Shown: positions 27,702-36,362, numbered from the stretch's first letter. The stretch: DNA of 36,417 nucleotides from PNMQ01 sp964478775 (GCA_964478775.1 CAYZJC010000016.1:1-36417), one strand, 5' to 3'. A program made the numbers and translations. The notes: generated by a model not told the origin, from the sequence alone.

Positions 27702-29024
27702 TTAAATCTGCGTGGCAGACATTTCTTGTAAGATCTCTTCAAACAAGCGGTGCCAATTACACTGTGAACCGACACGCATTAAGACGGACCCAATACCGAC
27801 AGCGGCTCTGTCCATAAATACAAAGGCATTAGGCACTTTAATGCCACCATTGGCTTCCAGCAAGCGATGCACTTCAACAGCTGTGTTCCAGCCTATTTCA
27901 CCACTTTGATCACGCTGAATAGGGCGTGTGCAGTCTTCTAATAGTGGGTCATATAGGAGTTTTGCCCAACGGGTCATCGCTTGCATAATTTCGTCAGATA
28001 AATTAGAAAAACCCCATCTTTCATAAGCTTGGCGGGCAAGCGCTTCATCATTTGTTTTTAAGGCTTGGTATAATTCAATCACCCCACTAATGAAGTTATT
28101 GTCAAATATGCGCACGCACCCAAAGTCAAGAATGGTTAAGTATCCTTCATCATCAACGCAATAATTGCCAGGGTGGGGGTCACCATGAATCCAGCCTTTT
28201 AAATAAAAGGGGCGATACCAGGCACGAAAGAGTTGACGCCCCAATTCATCTTTTTCGGCTTGGCTTAATTCAGGCGCAATTTGTGTTAAAGGTTTTCCAT
28301 TGACCCAATCCATCACTAAGAGTTTGGAAGTGGAAAGATGTGTGTAGGCCTTTGGGGCTTTGACTTTATCTTGAAAAGAACTATTGCTTGTGTTGGCACA
28401 GCTTTGGGCGTAAAAGGTATGGTATTGGGCTAAACGTGTGGCTTCTAATGTGTAGTCGAGTTCTTCTTTTAAGCGTTCTTCAATTTCCGCAAAGACTTGG
28501 TTAAGGTCTAGCGCACGATTAAATAGTTTATAAGTTTTTAACACAAGCTTGAGTTGCGAAAGGTCGCTTTCCACAATAGCTTCCATGTTGGGGTATTGCA
28601 GCTTAATGGCAACAGGGGTTCCATCTTTAAGGGTGGCTTTGTGTACTTGGCCTAAAGATGCTGCAAATGAAGGTGTGTCTTCAAAGGTTGAAAAGTTATC
28701 TTTCCAATTGGCCCCTAATTCCGTTGCAAGTCTTCGTTTAACAAAATAGTTACCCATAGCTGGGGCGTGGGCTTGCAAGGTGGAAAATGCTTTTGCGTAT
28801 TCAGGGGGTAGGGCGTTGGGAATGGTTGCTAAGAACTGAACCACTTTCATGATAGGCCCCTTTAAGGTGCCCAAAACTTCTAATAGCTGCTGCGCGTATC
28901 GTTCATTGTCAATCTCGTAAGAAGTTGTGCGATCAGCCACAAGGCGACCCGCCATGCCAGCCAATGTTGTGCTCACTTTTGCAAATCGTTTTACTTTTAA
29001 AAAACTGGTGAGATGATCGTCCAT
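27702..29024 (-). CDS. AarF/ABC1/UbiB-family atypical kinase
   Basis: 440 aa, of the ADCK/UbiB atypical kinase-like family linked to ubiquinone biosynthesis and lipid handling. Visible elements are the N-terminal GPIMKVVQFLATIPNALPPE (the KxGQ-type helix, here K-V-V-Q), ASLGQVHKATL with the Ala-rich nucleotide loop, VAIKLQYP (Lys), HGDPHPGNY (catalytic loop) and LDFGCVR (the DFG). It lacks the C-terminal membrane segments of true UbiB. The sequence fits the shorter AarF paralogue of alphaproteobacteria. The start is three bases after the dut stop, with AGGA inside dut, so helicase-dut-aarF is one operon. Confidence 0.88.
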   Translation of the reverse strand: MDDHLTSFLKVKRFAKVSTTLAGMAGRLVADRTTSYEIDNERYAQQLLEVLGTLKGPIMKVVQFLATIPNALPPEYAKAFSTLQAHAPAMGNYFVKRRLATELGANWKDNFSTFEDTPSFAASLGQVHKATLKDGTPVAIKLQYPNMEAIVESDLSQLKLVLKTYKLFNRALDLNQVFAEIEERLKEELDYTLEATRLAQYHTFYAQSCANTSNSSFQDKVKAPKAYTHLSTSKLLVMDWVNGKPLTQIAPELSQAEKDELGRQLFRAWYRPFYLKGWIHGDPHPGNYCVDDEGYLTILDFGCVRIFDNNFISGVIELYQALKTNDEALARQAYERWGFSNLSDEIMQAMTRWAKLLYDPLLEDCTRPIQRDQSGEIGWNTAVEVHRLLEANGGIKVPNAFVFMDRAAVGIGSVLMRVGSQCNWHRLFEEILQEMSATQI

Positions 29025-29027
29025 GAC

Positions 29028-29474
29028 TTAAATTCCTGTGGAACCAAAGCCGCCTGCGCCACGTTCAGTTGTTGTTAGGTCTTCAACAATATCAAACTCG
29101 ACTTGTTGATAACTTGCAATCACCATTTGTGCAATGCGCATACCGCGTGAGATGGTAAAGGGTTCATCGCCTGCATTTGCCAAAATGACATTGACTTCAC
29201 CTCTGTAATCAGAATCAATTGTCCCCGGTGCATTGAGTACAAACACACCATTTTTAAGTGCCAAACCAGAGCGCGAGCGCACTTGTGCTTCAAGGCCATG
29301 GGTTAAGCCAAGGGCAATACCTGTTGGCACCAAACAACGCTTGCCTGGGGCTAGTACGATAAATTTATCAGATTCGATGGCTGCCATTAAGTCAAAACCA
29401 GCGCTACCTTTTGTCGCATAAACGGGGAGAGGTAAATCTGTAGCGTGGTCTAAGACTTTAATATCAATTTTCAT
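29028..29474 (-). CDS. dut: dUTP diphosphatase (dUTPase)
   Basis: Cleaves dUTP to dUMP and pyrophosphate, preventing uracil incorporation into DNA and feeding dTMP synthesis. 148 aa, normal length for the trimeric family. All five motifs are present: GSAGFDLMAA (1), RSRSGLALK (2), APGTIDSDYRGEVNVILAN (3), RGMRIAQMVIA (4) and the C-terminal arm RGAGGFGSTG (5). The start overlaps the end of the helicase gene by 11 bases and the stop is three bases before aarF, indicating coupled translation. Confidence 0.97.
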   Translation of the reverse strand: MKIDIKVLDHATDLPLPVYATKGSAGFDLMAAIESDKFIVLAPGKRCLVPTGIALGLTHGLEAQVRSRSGLALKNGVFVLNAPGTIDSDYRGEVNVILANAGDEPFTISRGMRIAQMVIASYQQVEFDIVEDLTTTERGAGGFGSTGI

Positions 29475-30861
29475 CGCTCTTGTTTCCTTTGTTTATTGCA
29501 TTTGAACTGTGTTGTATGAGGTGTTTATATTCTTGTGCTTTAAAAAAGGTGGGAATATCTGTGCCAAAGCCCATGCAGGGAACATCATCAACGCCATCAT
29601 CATAGCGGCGTCTTTCATATGTTCTTTTTTCCCCTTTTGGACGCTGATAAGGTTTTTGAACTTCGACATCTTTTTCTTTTACGGCTCTTCTTGGCTCCGC
29701 ATCCTTGTCTTCTGTAAGATGTTCGTCAAGAATATGGCTTACGGGAAGTGACATCTGTATCAGTTTTTCAACAGCTGCAAATGTTTTTTTATCTTTTTCT
29801 GTAACAAGACTATATGCTCTGCCTTCACGACCCGCTCGCCCTGTTCTGCCAATACGGTGCACATAATCTTCTGAAGATGTAGGAATATCAAAATTGATAA
29901 CCCAGTCAACGTGTTTAATGTCAAGACCGCGGGCCGCAACGTCACTGGCAATGAGAATTTGAATTTTCCCATCACGCAGTTCTTCTAAGGTGATATTACG
30001 TAATGACTGTCCAAGGTCACCATGTAAGGCTTTGACATTAATGGTGTCTGCTTTAAAGAGGTGTGCAACTTCATCTACACTTCTTTTGCGATTACAAAAA
30101 ATAATACCAGCACTTTGTGAGTTGTGTGACTGATTGAGCAAATGTGCAAGTGTGTGAATGGCTTTTCTCTTTTGAACGTCTTTTAACTTAATGCAAAATT
30201 GTTCTATTTTATCGGCCGTCATGCCAAGTTCGCTTGCTGTAATATGTTTGGGTGCAAGCATCAGCTTTGATGTTAAATGGGCAATGGTATCATCAAATGT
30301 TGCGCTAAATAAAAGTGTTTGACGTGACAGGGGAAGCTTGTCAAAGATACGTTGTACATCTGGCAAGAAGCCCATGTCTAACATACGGTCGGCTTCATCC
30401 ACCACCACAAAGCGCATGCCAAACAATAAAATTTTTTCTCTGTCTATAAAGTCTAAAATACGCCCTGGAGTTGCGATTAAAACATCTGGGTTACTTGTAA
30501 GTAATTTTTGCTGTGCAAGGGATGATTCGCCGCCCACAAGCAGTGACGCCTTAATCGTGTTGTTGCTTAACTTTACCAATGCATCATAAACTTGCTGTGC
30601 AAGCTCACGGGTTGGTTCTAAAATAAGGGCACGTGGCATACGCGCCTTCACAGGGCTTTCTTGCAAGACATGTATTAATGGCAATAAAAATGAGGCTGTT
30701 TTTCCGCTGCCGGTTTGCGCGCAGGCAATTAAGTCTTGCCCCCACAATATAGGGGGTATAGCTTTAGCTTGAATTTGTGTAGGGGCATTATAACCAAGAG
30801 ACGCTAAATGCATACATAATGTTTGTGATAAGCCAAGGTCAAAAAAGGAAGGTGAAATCAT
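29464..30861 (-). CDS. rhlE: DEAD-box ATP-dependent RNA helicase (RhlE-like)
   Basis: 465 aa. ATP-driven RNA remodelling, likely in ribosome assembly or mRNA decay. Motifs in order: Q motif (PTQIQAKAIPPI), I AQTGSGKT, Ia PTRELAQQ, Ib TPGR, II VVDEADRMLD, III FSATF, IV IIFCN, V ARGLDIKHVD, VI HRIGRTGRAGREG. The tail after about 380 is basic and low in complexity, then ends with GFGTDIPTFF, a short motif resembling the C-termini of alphaproteobacterial RhlE proteins. No good ribosome site is visible. It lies 25 bases after bcp and overlaps dut. The exact DEAD-box subfamily is less certain than the family. Confidence 0.92.
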   Translation of the reverse strand: MISPSFFDLGLSQTLCMHLASLGYNAPTQIQAKAIPPILWGQDLIACAQTGSGKTASFLLPLIHVLQESPVKARMPRALILEPTRELAQQVYDALVKLSNNTIKASLLVGGESSLAQQKLLTSNPDVLIATPGRILDFIDREKILLFGMRFVVVDEADRMLDMGFLPDVQRIFDKLPLSRQTLLFSATFDDTIAHLTSKLMLAPKHITASELGMTADKIEQFCIKLKDVQKRKAIHTLAHLLNQSHNSQSAGIIFCNRKRSVDEVAHLFKADTINVKALHGDLGQSLRNITLEELRDGKIQILIASDVAARGLDIKHVDWVINFDIPTSSEDYVHRIGRTGRAGREGRAYSLVTEKDKKTFAAVEKLIQMSLPVSHILDEHLTEDKDAEPRRAVKEKDVEVQKPYQRPKGEKRTYERRRYDDGVDDVPCMGFGTDIPTFFKAQEYKHLIQHSSNAINKGNKSDEN

Positions 30862-30886
30862 TGTTGTTGAATATTCTATGTGTAAT

Positions 30887-31357
30887 TTAAATTTCTTTAA
30901 GCGCGCTTAAAACAGTTTGCCAATGCCCAGGCACCTTGGCTTTACGCCATTCATTTATAATGTCACCTTCAGGGGTGATCATAAAAGTTGAACGTTCAAT
31001 GCCAAAATACTTCTTGCCATACATTGATTTTTCCACCCATACCCCAAAAGCTTCACATAACTCACCTGTTGTATCACTGAGTAAGGGGAAAGATAAATCG
31101 TATTTTTGTGAAAATCTTTCATGTGAGGTGAGTGAATCTTTTGAAGCACCGCATACAACGGCCCCTAAGGTTTCAAATTGTGCTAAAAGGCTTTGGGCTT
31201 CTATGGCTTGCGTTGTGCAACCAGAAGTCATATCTTTTGGGTAAAAATACAAAATAAGGAATTTTCCTTGAAAGGGCGCTAATAGATTTAATGCATCAAC
31301 CTTACCTTCAAGCAAGGTGTTGACGTTTTGATTGATAAGAGATGGGGCTATAGCCAT
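30887..31357 (-). CDS. bcp: Thioredoxin-dependent peroxiredoxin, Bcp/PrxQ type
   Basis: Reduces hydrogen peroxide and organic hydroperoxides. I chose the ATG at 31357 over 31405 because the family begins near this residue and the upstream 16 codons lie inside nhaD with no homology; this gives 156 aa and a 10-base overlap with nhaD. The peroxidatic Cys is C47 in YPKDMTSGCTTQA. The E. coli resolving Cys five residues on is replaced by Ile (C47-T-T-Q-A-I). C69 (GAVVCGAS) and C101 (GELCEAF) are the only other cysteines. It is thus either a one-Cys enzyme or uses C101 as an alternative resolving residue. Confidence 0.93.
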   Translation of the reverse strand: MAIAPSLINQNVNTLLEGKVDALNLLAPFQGKFLILYFYPKDMTSGCTTQAIEAQSLLAQFETLGAVVCGASKDSLTSHERFSQKYDLSFPLLSDTTGELCEAFGVWVEKSMYGKKYFGIERSTFMITPEGDIINEWRKAKVPGHWQTVLSALKEI

Positions 31358-32709
31358 ACGAAGCTCACAATAACCAATAATGGAACTAATATAAGTGTTA
31401 CCCATAATATATACATCAAAAATGACGGCATGGCAATGTGATGTTGCTTAGCAATGCTCAATACCATAAAATTAGGCGCATTCCCAATATAGGTCATGGC
31501 TCCCATAAAGACAGCCCCCATGGAAATCGCTGTGAGGTATAATGATTTGTCAGTGATCAGCTCAATCACGTTGCCACCTGCTAATTTAAAGAAGACCAAA
31601 TATGTGGGGGCATTGTCTAACATGCTTGAAAATATACCTGTTAACCAAAAATAAGTGCGCTGGCTGTTTGGGGTCGATAAATGCGTTAATATGGCTTGAA
31701 ATGGACCGTCGGCCCCCAAAGAGAGCATCATATTCACCGGAATGAGTGTGATGAAAATGGCTGCAAACACACGTGCAACTTCTAACACAGGGCCAAAGTG
31801 GAAACGTTGCATTTCATAAATACGTGGATGCGTCACAGCTTTTGAAAGTAGGCCAAAGCCCACCATCGCAATGATAAACAACAAGGCTTGTGTTTCAATT
31901 TTAACCCCAAATAGATTGCCTATTTGGTGCGCAGGTAAGTGGTGTAGGGTAGCAACAACGCCCATGACACAAAATAATATCGGTATATTCTTTTTGCCTT
32001 GAATACGACTAATATTTAACACTTTATCACTGTGGGGATTTGTATGAGCGTGCGTCAATTGTTGCGTTGTTTCTTTTTTAAATAGGTAAGAGTCAACACC
32101 ATAAAACATAGTCAAAAGTGTTGTCATTAAAAATAAAAAGGGCCCCCATAAATGCAATAATGGCCATAAAAAGGGAACACCTTCTAAAAAGCCTAAAAAC
32201 AAGGGAGGGTCACCTAAGGGGGTTAAAGAACCTGCAATGTTCGATACCACGATAATAAAAAAGACAACAAGGTGCGTTTTGTAATGGCGATGCTGGTTTA
32301 AATGTAAAAAGGGGCGAATAAATAACATAGATGCCCCAGTTGTTCCTATAACGCTGGCGCAAAGGGCCGCTACAATAAAAAATTGTGTGTTCACCATAGG
32401 GGATGCTTTGTTTTGCAGTGATAAATGTATGCCGCCTGAGATCGTGTAGAGTGCAAACATTAATGCAATAAAGGGAAAATATTCCGACCAAATAGTTTCA
32501 GTCATAAAATGCAAGAGCTGTAATGTCGTTAAGTGAGGCACCAATAAAGCAACAGACAATATAACCCAAAAGGATAAAATATGAACCTCAAAGCGATGCC
32601 ACAACCTTGACATCAGCACAGGGAGTAAGGATAAGCTGCACAAAACTCCTGCAAATGGTAACATAATTAACCATTGCTGAAAAGAAGAAGCGATCACAGG
32701 TGTTGTCAT
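31348..32709 (-). CDS. nhaD: Sodium/proton antiporter, NhaD type
   Basis: 453-aa polytopic inner-membrane protein with about 11-12 hydrophobic segments, of the ArsB/NhaD ion-transporter superfamily. It likely exchanges Na+ for H+. Family-like parts are GGIHLSLQNKA, VSNIAGSLTPLGDPPLFLGFLEGVPF, the DNAPTYLVFFKLAGG segment and MTYIGNAPNFMV near the C-terminus. AAGGA lies nine bases before the ATG. It is followed by and overlaps bcp. The NhaD rather than citrate-transporter assignment rests on the GDPPLF and DNAPTY motifs. Confidence 0.88.
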   Translation of the reverse strand: MTTPVIASSFQQWLIMLPFAGVLCSLSLLPVLMSRLWHRFEVHILSFWVILSVALLVPHLTTLQLLHFMTETIWSEYFPFIALMFALYTISGGIHLSLQNKASPMVNTQFFIVAALCASVIGTTGASMLFIRPFLHLNQHRHYKTHLVVFFIIVVSNIAGSLTPLGDPPLFLGFLEGVPFLWPLLHLWGPFLFLMTTLLTMFYGVDSYLFKKETTQQLTHAHTNPHSDKVLNISRIQGKKNIPILFCVMGVVATLHHLPAHQIGNLFGVKIETQALLFIIAMVGFGLLSKAVTHPRIYEMQRFHFGPVLEVARVFAAIFITLIPVNMMLSLGADGPFQAILTHLSTPNSQRTYFWLTGIFSSMLDNAPTYLVFFKLAGGNVIELITDKSLYLTAISMGAVFMGAMTYIGNAPNFMVLSIAKQHHIAMPSFLMYILWVTLILVPLLVIVSFVWL

Positions 32710-32900
32710 TGGGTCAATCCTTTGAAAATGTTTGATATAATTTTAACTAATCCATTCTTCAATAGTGTACAACACACTTGACGTTTATGCCAATAAAACA
32801 ACCAGCTGTCGTAAAACAACTAGTTGCGTCCAGATTGAAGAGGAGATTTTTGGTGGGTATGTTATAAAAGGTGCACGCTAGTAACAAAGATGCCTAAACC

Positions 32901-33596
32901 TTATAGTGAATCACCAATCTTATTTTCAACCCCTAAGCGTAGACGGCGTATATTTTCCTGGTGAGTATATAAAATGATGATTGTTGTGATGGTCACATAG
33001 ACTGCAAGATAAAATAAATCTACAGTGGTTATTTGCATTGACCACATGCCCCACAGCGTTAAGGTGCTTAATAGGGCAGCAAGAAGTGCCGATAATGACG
33101 ATATCTTGAAAAGCTTAGCACAAATCAACCATAAGGTGAGGGTGTATAAACCAAGTGGCCACGAGAAAGCAAAGAAAGTTCCAAGTGCTGTCGCAACACC
33201 TTTTCCACCTTTACCGCCTAACCATAGCCCTAAGATATGGCCGATGATTAACGACAACCCAACACAAATCATGTCCCAAGGGTCAGTCAGGTGTGTTGAG
33301 GCAAACACGACATAAGCATAGCCTTTAAAGAAATCACACAACAAAGTGAGGAGGGCGATTTTTTTATTGCCGGTTCGCAATACGTTGGTAGCACCAATAT
33401 TGCCAGAACCAAAGGTGCGCACATCACCGTGACCTGCAAATTTTGTAAACAGATACCCAAAAGGAATTGAGCCAATAAATAACGGAAGATATAACATCCA
33501 CAAAGGTGACAGAGATTTTAAAATGAGGGTGTGTGCGACTGCAATGCCAGCAATAGTGTAGGCAAGTTTGTAGTGTCTTAATGAATAAAATAGCAT
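32901..33596 (-). CDS. plsY: Glycerol-3-phosphate acyltransferase PlsY
   Basis: Transfers the acyl group from acyl-phosphate (made by PlsX, encoded at 2667-3722) to glycerol-3-phosphate. It is an inner-membrane protein with about five to seven hydrophobic segments. 231 aa, slightly longer than most at the N-terminus. The three catalytic motifs are visible: GSIPFGYLFTK, GSGNIGATNVLR and GGKGGKGVATALGTF. AGGA lies eight bases before the ATG. It stands alone on the minus strand. 191 bases with no gene separate it from nhaD. Confidence 0.95.
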   Translation of the reverse strand: MLFYSLRHYKLAYTIAGIAVAHTLILKSLSPLWMLYLPLFIGSIPFGYLFTKFAGHGDVRTFGSGNIGATNVLRTGNKKIALLTLLCDFFKGYAYVVFASTHLTDPWDMICVGLSLIIGHILGLWLGGKGGKGVATALGTFFAFSWPLGLYTLTLWLICAKLFKISSLSALLAALLSTLTLWGMWSMQITTVDLFYLAVYVTITTIIILYTHQENIRRLRLGVENKIGDSL

Positions 33597-33689
33597 CTGT
33601 TTTTTCCTGTTGATGATATGGTCAAACGTCTTCCAGCCTTAAGTGTCTTATCGTGCAGCTGTGTTATTATGTGCGTAGTATAAATTTTT

Positions 33690-33801
33690 TTTTACAAAAT
33701 TACTAGAGGGGGATAGTCAATGTAAAAGCTTAAGCGGTTTGCCTGAGCGGTATCGTTTTAAATTTTTCATACGCCCTTAGCATGTTGGGCGTATATTTTT
33801 T
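33690..33801 (+). other. Possible plus-strand small transcript ending in an intrinsic terminator
   Basis: A hairpin ATACGCCC/GGGCGTAT (33769-33776 and 33787-33794) is followed on the plus strand by ATTTTTT, a good terminator, though no plus-strand gene lies upstream. The segment before it holds a strong ribosome-like AGAGGGGGA immediately followed, six bases on, by ATG-TAA (33720-33725), and a direct repeat AGCGGT-N7-AGCGGT (33733-33751). On the minus strand the same hairpin lies just after the stop at 33800 and may also end that gene, although only GAAAAATTT follows it there. A small RNA is one reading; a one-sided terminator is the simpler one. Confidence 0.3.
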
Positions 33802-34738
33802 AGCTTTTGAGGGTATAAAATAAAGAGTAAATATTATGCCTAAATTCATCTTGTGTCATTTCTTGAAAGAAGTAATACCCATTAATTTTAAGAATTTCAT
33901 AAACAGACCAAGTTGTTGGAGAAGTTCTTTTGTCTAAGCAATAAATACCGCTGGGTTCATGTGTAATAATGACATCACCTAAATCGTAGCTTTTAGTCCA
34001 GTTGCCTTTTTCTGATTCTTTAGCAGGCATAGAGACTGGTACGTCCTCCCCCAATGCATTTAAGATAAAGCCCGGCTCTTGCTGCGCATCAGTTGGTGAA
34101 TCGTCTAGAAAATAAGGGCGGTCATTAAATTTATAATCCTCTTTGCCTATACCTTCAAGCATGGTTTCTGCAGGCATAGTTTCTTGAGGTAAGCCTAAAG
34201 ATTTTCTCAACATCTGAATTTCTTCATCAAATTCTGTTTTGGAAAAATGACGCCTTAATAAAATATTGTTAATACATAGGACTTGTTTGAATTGGTGATT
34301 TGTATTTTGATTGTCACAGGCTTTGCTCATACGGCAAACACCTTTTGGGGTATGGATGATGTAAAAAGTGCCAAGGTCGTATTTATGTGTCCATTGTGCT
34401 TTGCGAAAATAATCACACACCTGATCTTGTGTTGGGGTATAGAGCCCTGTATCAATTAATGCTGTTATAAAGCGTGAGCGGGTATCACTGTTTTTTAATA
34501 AAATTGGAGTTGTTAGTATCATGTCATTATACAGTGATGCTTCTATATGAATGGTGCGACTGGCGAGTTGATCTAAGATGACCCAGCCAGATGCGGTGTG
34601 ACACACCTCAGAACCATCTCTAAGTGTAAAAGAGCCTTCCCAGCATGATGCGCCATATGCATGATGTGATAGGCCACAAAAGAGAAGTAAGCGTGTGAAA
34701 AACTGCCTGAACATTGTTTTTGCGAATTTTATTCTCAT
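33800..34738 (-). CDS. Secreted protein with three W/H-P-G modules, paralogue of the next gene
   Basis: Family not recognised. I place the start at 34738 (GAGG five bases upstream, then MRIKFAKTMF and a hydrophobic segment), giving 312 aa with a signal peptide ending near HAYGA. The 28 codons of the longer open frame have no signal character. Three similar modules follow: W33...H47-T-A-S-G, W116...H129-T-P-K-G and W247...H260-E-P-S-G. Trp-to-His distance is 14, 13 and 13. Each module continues with a segment ending in a T-x-x-x-F helix (F90, F170, F299). About 60 residues between modules 2 and 3 look flexible. It is about as similar to the neighbouring gene across all three modules, so the two arose by duplication. 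Periplasmic, surface or secreted; role unknown. Confidence 0.75.
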   Translation of the reverse strand: MRIKFAKTMFRQFFTRLLLFCGLSHHAYGASCWEGSFTLRDGSEVCHTASGWVILDQLASRTIHIEASLYNDMILTTPILLKNSDTRSRFITALIDTGLYTPTQDQVCDYFRKAQWTHKYDLGTFYIIHTPKGVCRMSKACDNQNTNHQFKQVLCINNILLRRHFSKTEFDEEIQMLRKSLGLPQETMPAETMLEGIGKEDYKFNDRPYFLDDSPTDAQQEPGFILNALGEDVPVSMPAKESEKGNWTKSYDLGDVIITHEPSGIYCLDKRTSPTTWSVYEILKINGYYFFQEMTQDEFRHNIYSLFYTLKS

Positions 34739-34803
34739 TATTGCCTCATGTGTAGTATATAGTTTTAAAAAAGTCTTAAAATTGAATGAGGTAATTATGG
34801 TGC

Positions 34804-34848
34804 AAAAAGAAAAAGAAGCCAAGCCATATTTTAAGGCGTAGCTTCTTT
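34804..34848 (-). terminator. Rho-independent terminator between the two paralogues
   Basis: Minus strand AAAGAAGC (34841-34848) pairs with GCTTCTTT (34812-34819), with an inner GCC/GGC pairing, then TTTCTTTTT. It lies 27 bases after the stop of the larger paralogue, so the two paralogues are probably separate transcripts. Confidence 0.8.
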
Positions 34849-34874
34849 ATTCTTATCTTCTAAACATTTAAGCT

Positions 34875-36086
34875 TTAGGGTTTTAGAGCCAAATACGCTT
34901 TGATAGCCTTTTCAAAGTCTTGCTTTGCTGAATTGGTTTCAAATGTAATGCCTTTTAGGGTTAAGCTTTGTACTACTGCTGGCTCTAAGTGAGCAGATTC
35001 CCTTAGTACATATGAAATGCCAGTTGGTTCATGCTTTAAAATCATATTCCCAACAAAGTATGTTTTTGACCAGTTTGCTTCATCATTCTTATGAGAAATG
35101 TCTTCTTCAGCTGGTGTTGCTTCAGTGTTAAGGCTGCTGGATGTTGAGTTGGCATCAACTGCACCCTCTTGATTTGAAAAGCTTGCTTCATATTCTTGCA
35201 TCAAGGCAGAGAAGGGGGGCAATCTTGGTGATGGATTGTCTGGAAAATAGCCAAAGCGCATAGTGCCACCGCCCAAAGCCATTGGGTTTTCTGGAAATGT
35301 GCCGAAGGCACGTTGCCAAAAATCATCATCAGGTGTTGAAGAGTGCGCTGTGCTTGAGGCGCTGCTGGCAGAGGGCTGTAACACTGTGCTTGTGTTGTTG
35401 TTGCTTGCTGAAGGTGCTGTTGCTTGGGTTTCTGCGCGCTGATCTTCAAGATTTTGATTCATGAAAGCGCGCATTTCTGCTTCTAGCTCACTAAAACTAG
35501 AGGACATGCTTCTTGCGAGATTTTCAGGTTCTACCGGTTCTGCCTCTTCCCCAGCAGCTATTTTAATTTTTCCAATCTCAACTTCAAACTCATCTTGCGT
35601 AAAGTTCCTTCTTAATAAAACTTTATTAACCATTAGTGTTTGTGAAAAATTTCTCTGTATTCCTGGGTTCATTAATTCTGCCATTAGGTCAATGCAACAC
35701 ACCCCTTCAGGTTTATGAATAATAATATGCTGTCCAATTGGGTACTCAGCAGTCCACTCAGCGTTTTGATTGTATTGACGAAGTTCGGTAGCGGTAGGTT
35801 GATACAAACCGGCGTCAATCAGGGATGTGACAAACTGAGAGCGCGTGTGTTTGACATGCAAAATGATTGGGGCTTTAACAGTAATGCCATTATAGCTTGC
35901 AGTACGCATGGTGATAGAATTAGCAGTCATATAACCCATATTGATCGTTGATGGTGTGTGACGCACCGATGACCCATCAAGCAACCTAAATTCACCTGTC
36001 CATTGTTCTGATGTGTGGCCATAGTGCGCGCTGCTGCCTAAAATGAAAGATATGGCGATCATATTCTTTAATGTGCGTAATTTCAT
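34875..36086 (-). CDS. Secreted protein with three W/H-P-G modules and a disordered linker
   Basis: Family not recognised. Start placed at 36086 (GAGG six bases upstream, MKLRTLKNMIAISFILGSSA signal peptide), giving 403 aa; the open frame extends 16 codons further without support. It has the same three modules as its downstream paralogue: W29...H43-T-P-S, W111...H124-K-P-E-G and W339...H352-E-P-T-G, with Trp-to-His distances 14, 13, 13, and F85, F167, F391 in the T-x-x-x-F helices. Modules 2 and 3 are joined by about 160 residues rich in Ser, Ala, Thr, Glu and Gln (about 180-335), predicted disordered. This linker is far longer than in the paralogue and marks fast divergence. Likely exported; host interaction is only a hypothesis. 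Confidence 0.75.
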   Translation of the reverse strand: MKLRTLKNMIAISFILGSSAHYGHTSEQWTGEFRLLDGSSVRHTPSTINMGYMTANSITMRTASYNGITVKAPIILHVKHTRSQFVTSLIDAGLYQPTATELRQYNQNAEWTAEYPIGQHIIIHKPEGVCCIDLMAELMNPGIQRNFSQTLMVNKVLLRRNFTQDEFEVEIGKIKIAAGEEAEPVEPENLARSMSSSFSELEAEMRAFMNQNLEDQRAETQATAPSASNNNTSTVLQPSASSASSTAHSSTPDDDFWQRAFGTFPENPMALGGGTMRFGYFPDNPSPRLPPFSALMQEYEASFSNQEGAVDANSTSSSLNTEATPAEEDISHKNDEANWSKTYFVGNMILKHEPTGISYVLRESAHLEPAVVQSLTLKGITFETNSAKQDFEKAIKAYLALKP

Positions 36087-36118
36087 TACAAACCTCGAAA
36101 GTAAATTAAATTTTAATA

Positions 36119-36147
36119 AAAATATCAGAAACATGCATGCCTGTCTA
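36119..36147 (-). promoter_or_regulatory. Putative promoter of the larger paralogue
   Basis: Minus strand TAGACA (36142-36147), a 17-base spacer, TATTTT (36119-36124), about 32 bases before the start at 36086. The -35 equals that of tRNA-Trp; the -10 is weaker. Confidence 0.4.
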
Positions 36148-36182
36148 GCAAATTTATAAATTGACCAGGTTTAAAAATGTGA

Positions 36183-36212
36183 TTGACAAGGTTGATGGAA
36201 AACCTTTATAAA
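36183..36212 (+). promoter_or_regulatory. Promoter of tRNA-Tyr/tRNA-Gly
   Basis: TTGACA (36183-36188), an 18-base spacer, TATAAA (36207-36212). This is a near-consensus sigma-70 promoter 59 bases before tRNA-Tyr. Confidence 0.7.
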
Positions 36213-36271
36213 TGACTGTATTGAGTTTGTGAAATGTGATTACAGCAGCTTGCAATCTTGGTAATTTAGTT

Positions 36272-36357
36272 GGAGAGATGGCCGAGTGGTTAAAGGCAAC
36301 AGACTGTAAATCTGTCGACGATTGTCTACGTAGGTTCGAATCCTGCTCTCTCCACCA
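36272..36357 (+). tRNA. tRNA-Tyr (anticodon GTA)
   Basis: An 86-base class II tRNA with encoded CCA. The acceptor is GGAGAGA/TCTCTCC with discriminator A. The anticodon arm is ACAGA-CTGTAAA-TCTGT, a long variable arm follows, and the T loop is TTCGAAT. It is followed five bases later by tRNA-Gly. Confidence 0.97.
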
Positions 36358-36362
36358 TTCGC

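Noticed and set aside
27680..27705. Terminator after the AarF gene
   Set aside because: The GTTGG/CCAAC stem is only five pairs and no U tract follows.
31358..31405. Upstream start for bcp at 31405
   Set aside because: The extra codons lie inside nhaD and precede the normal family N-terminus.
34739..34822. Upstream start for the smaller paralogue at 34822
   Set aside because: The extra 28 codons hide the signal peptide, and the start at 34738 has a proper ribosome site.
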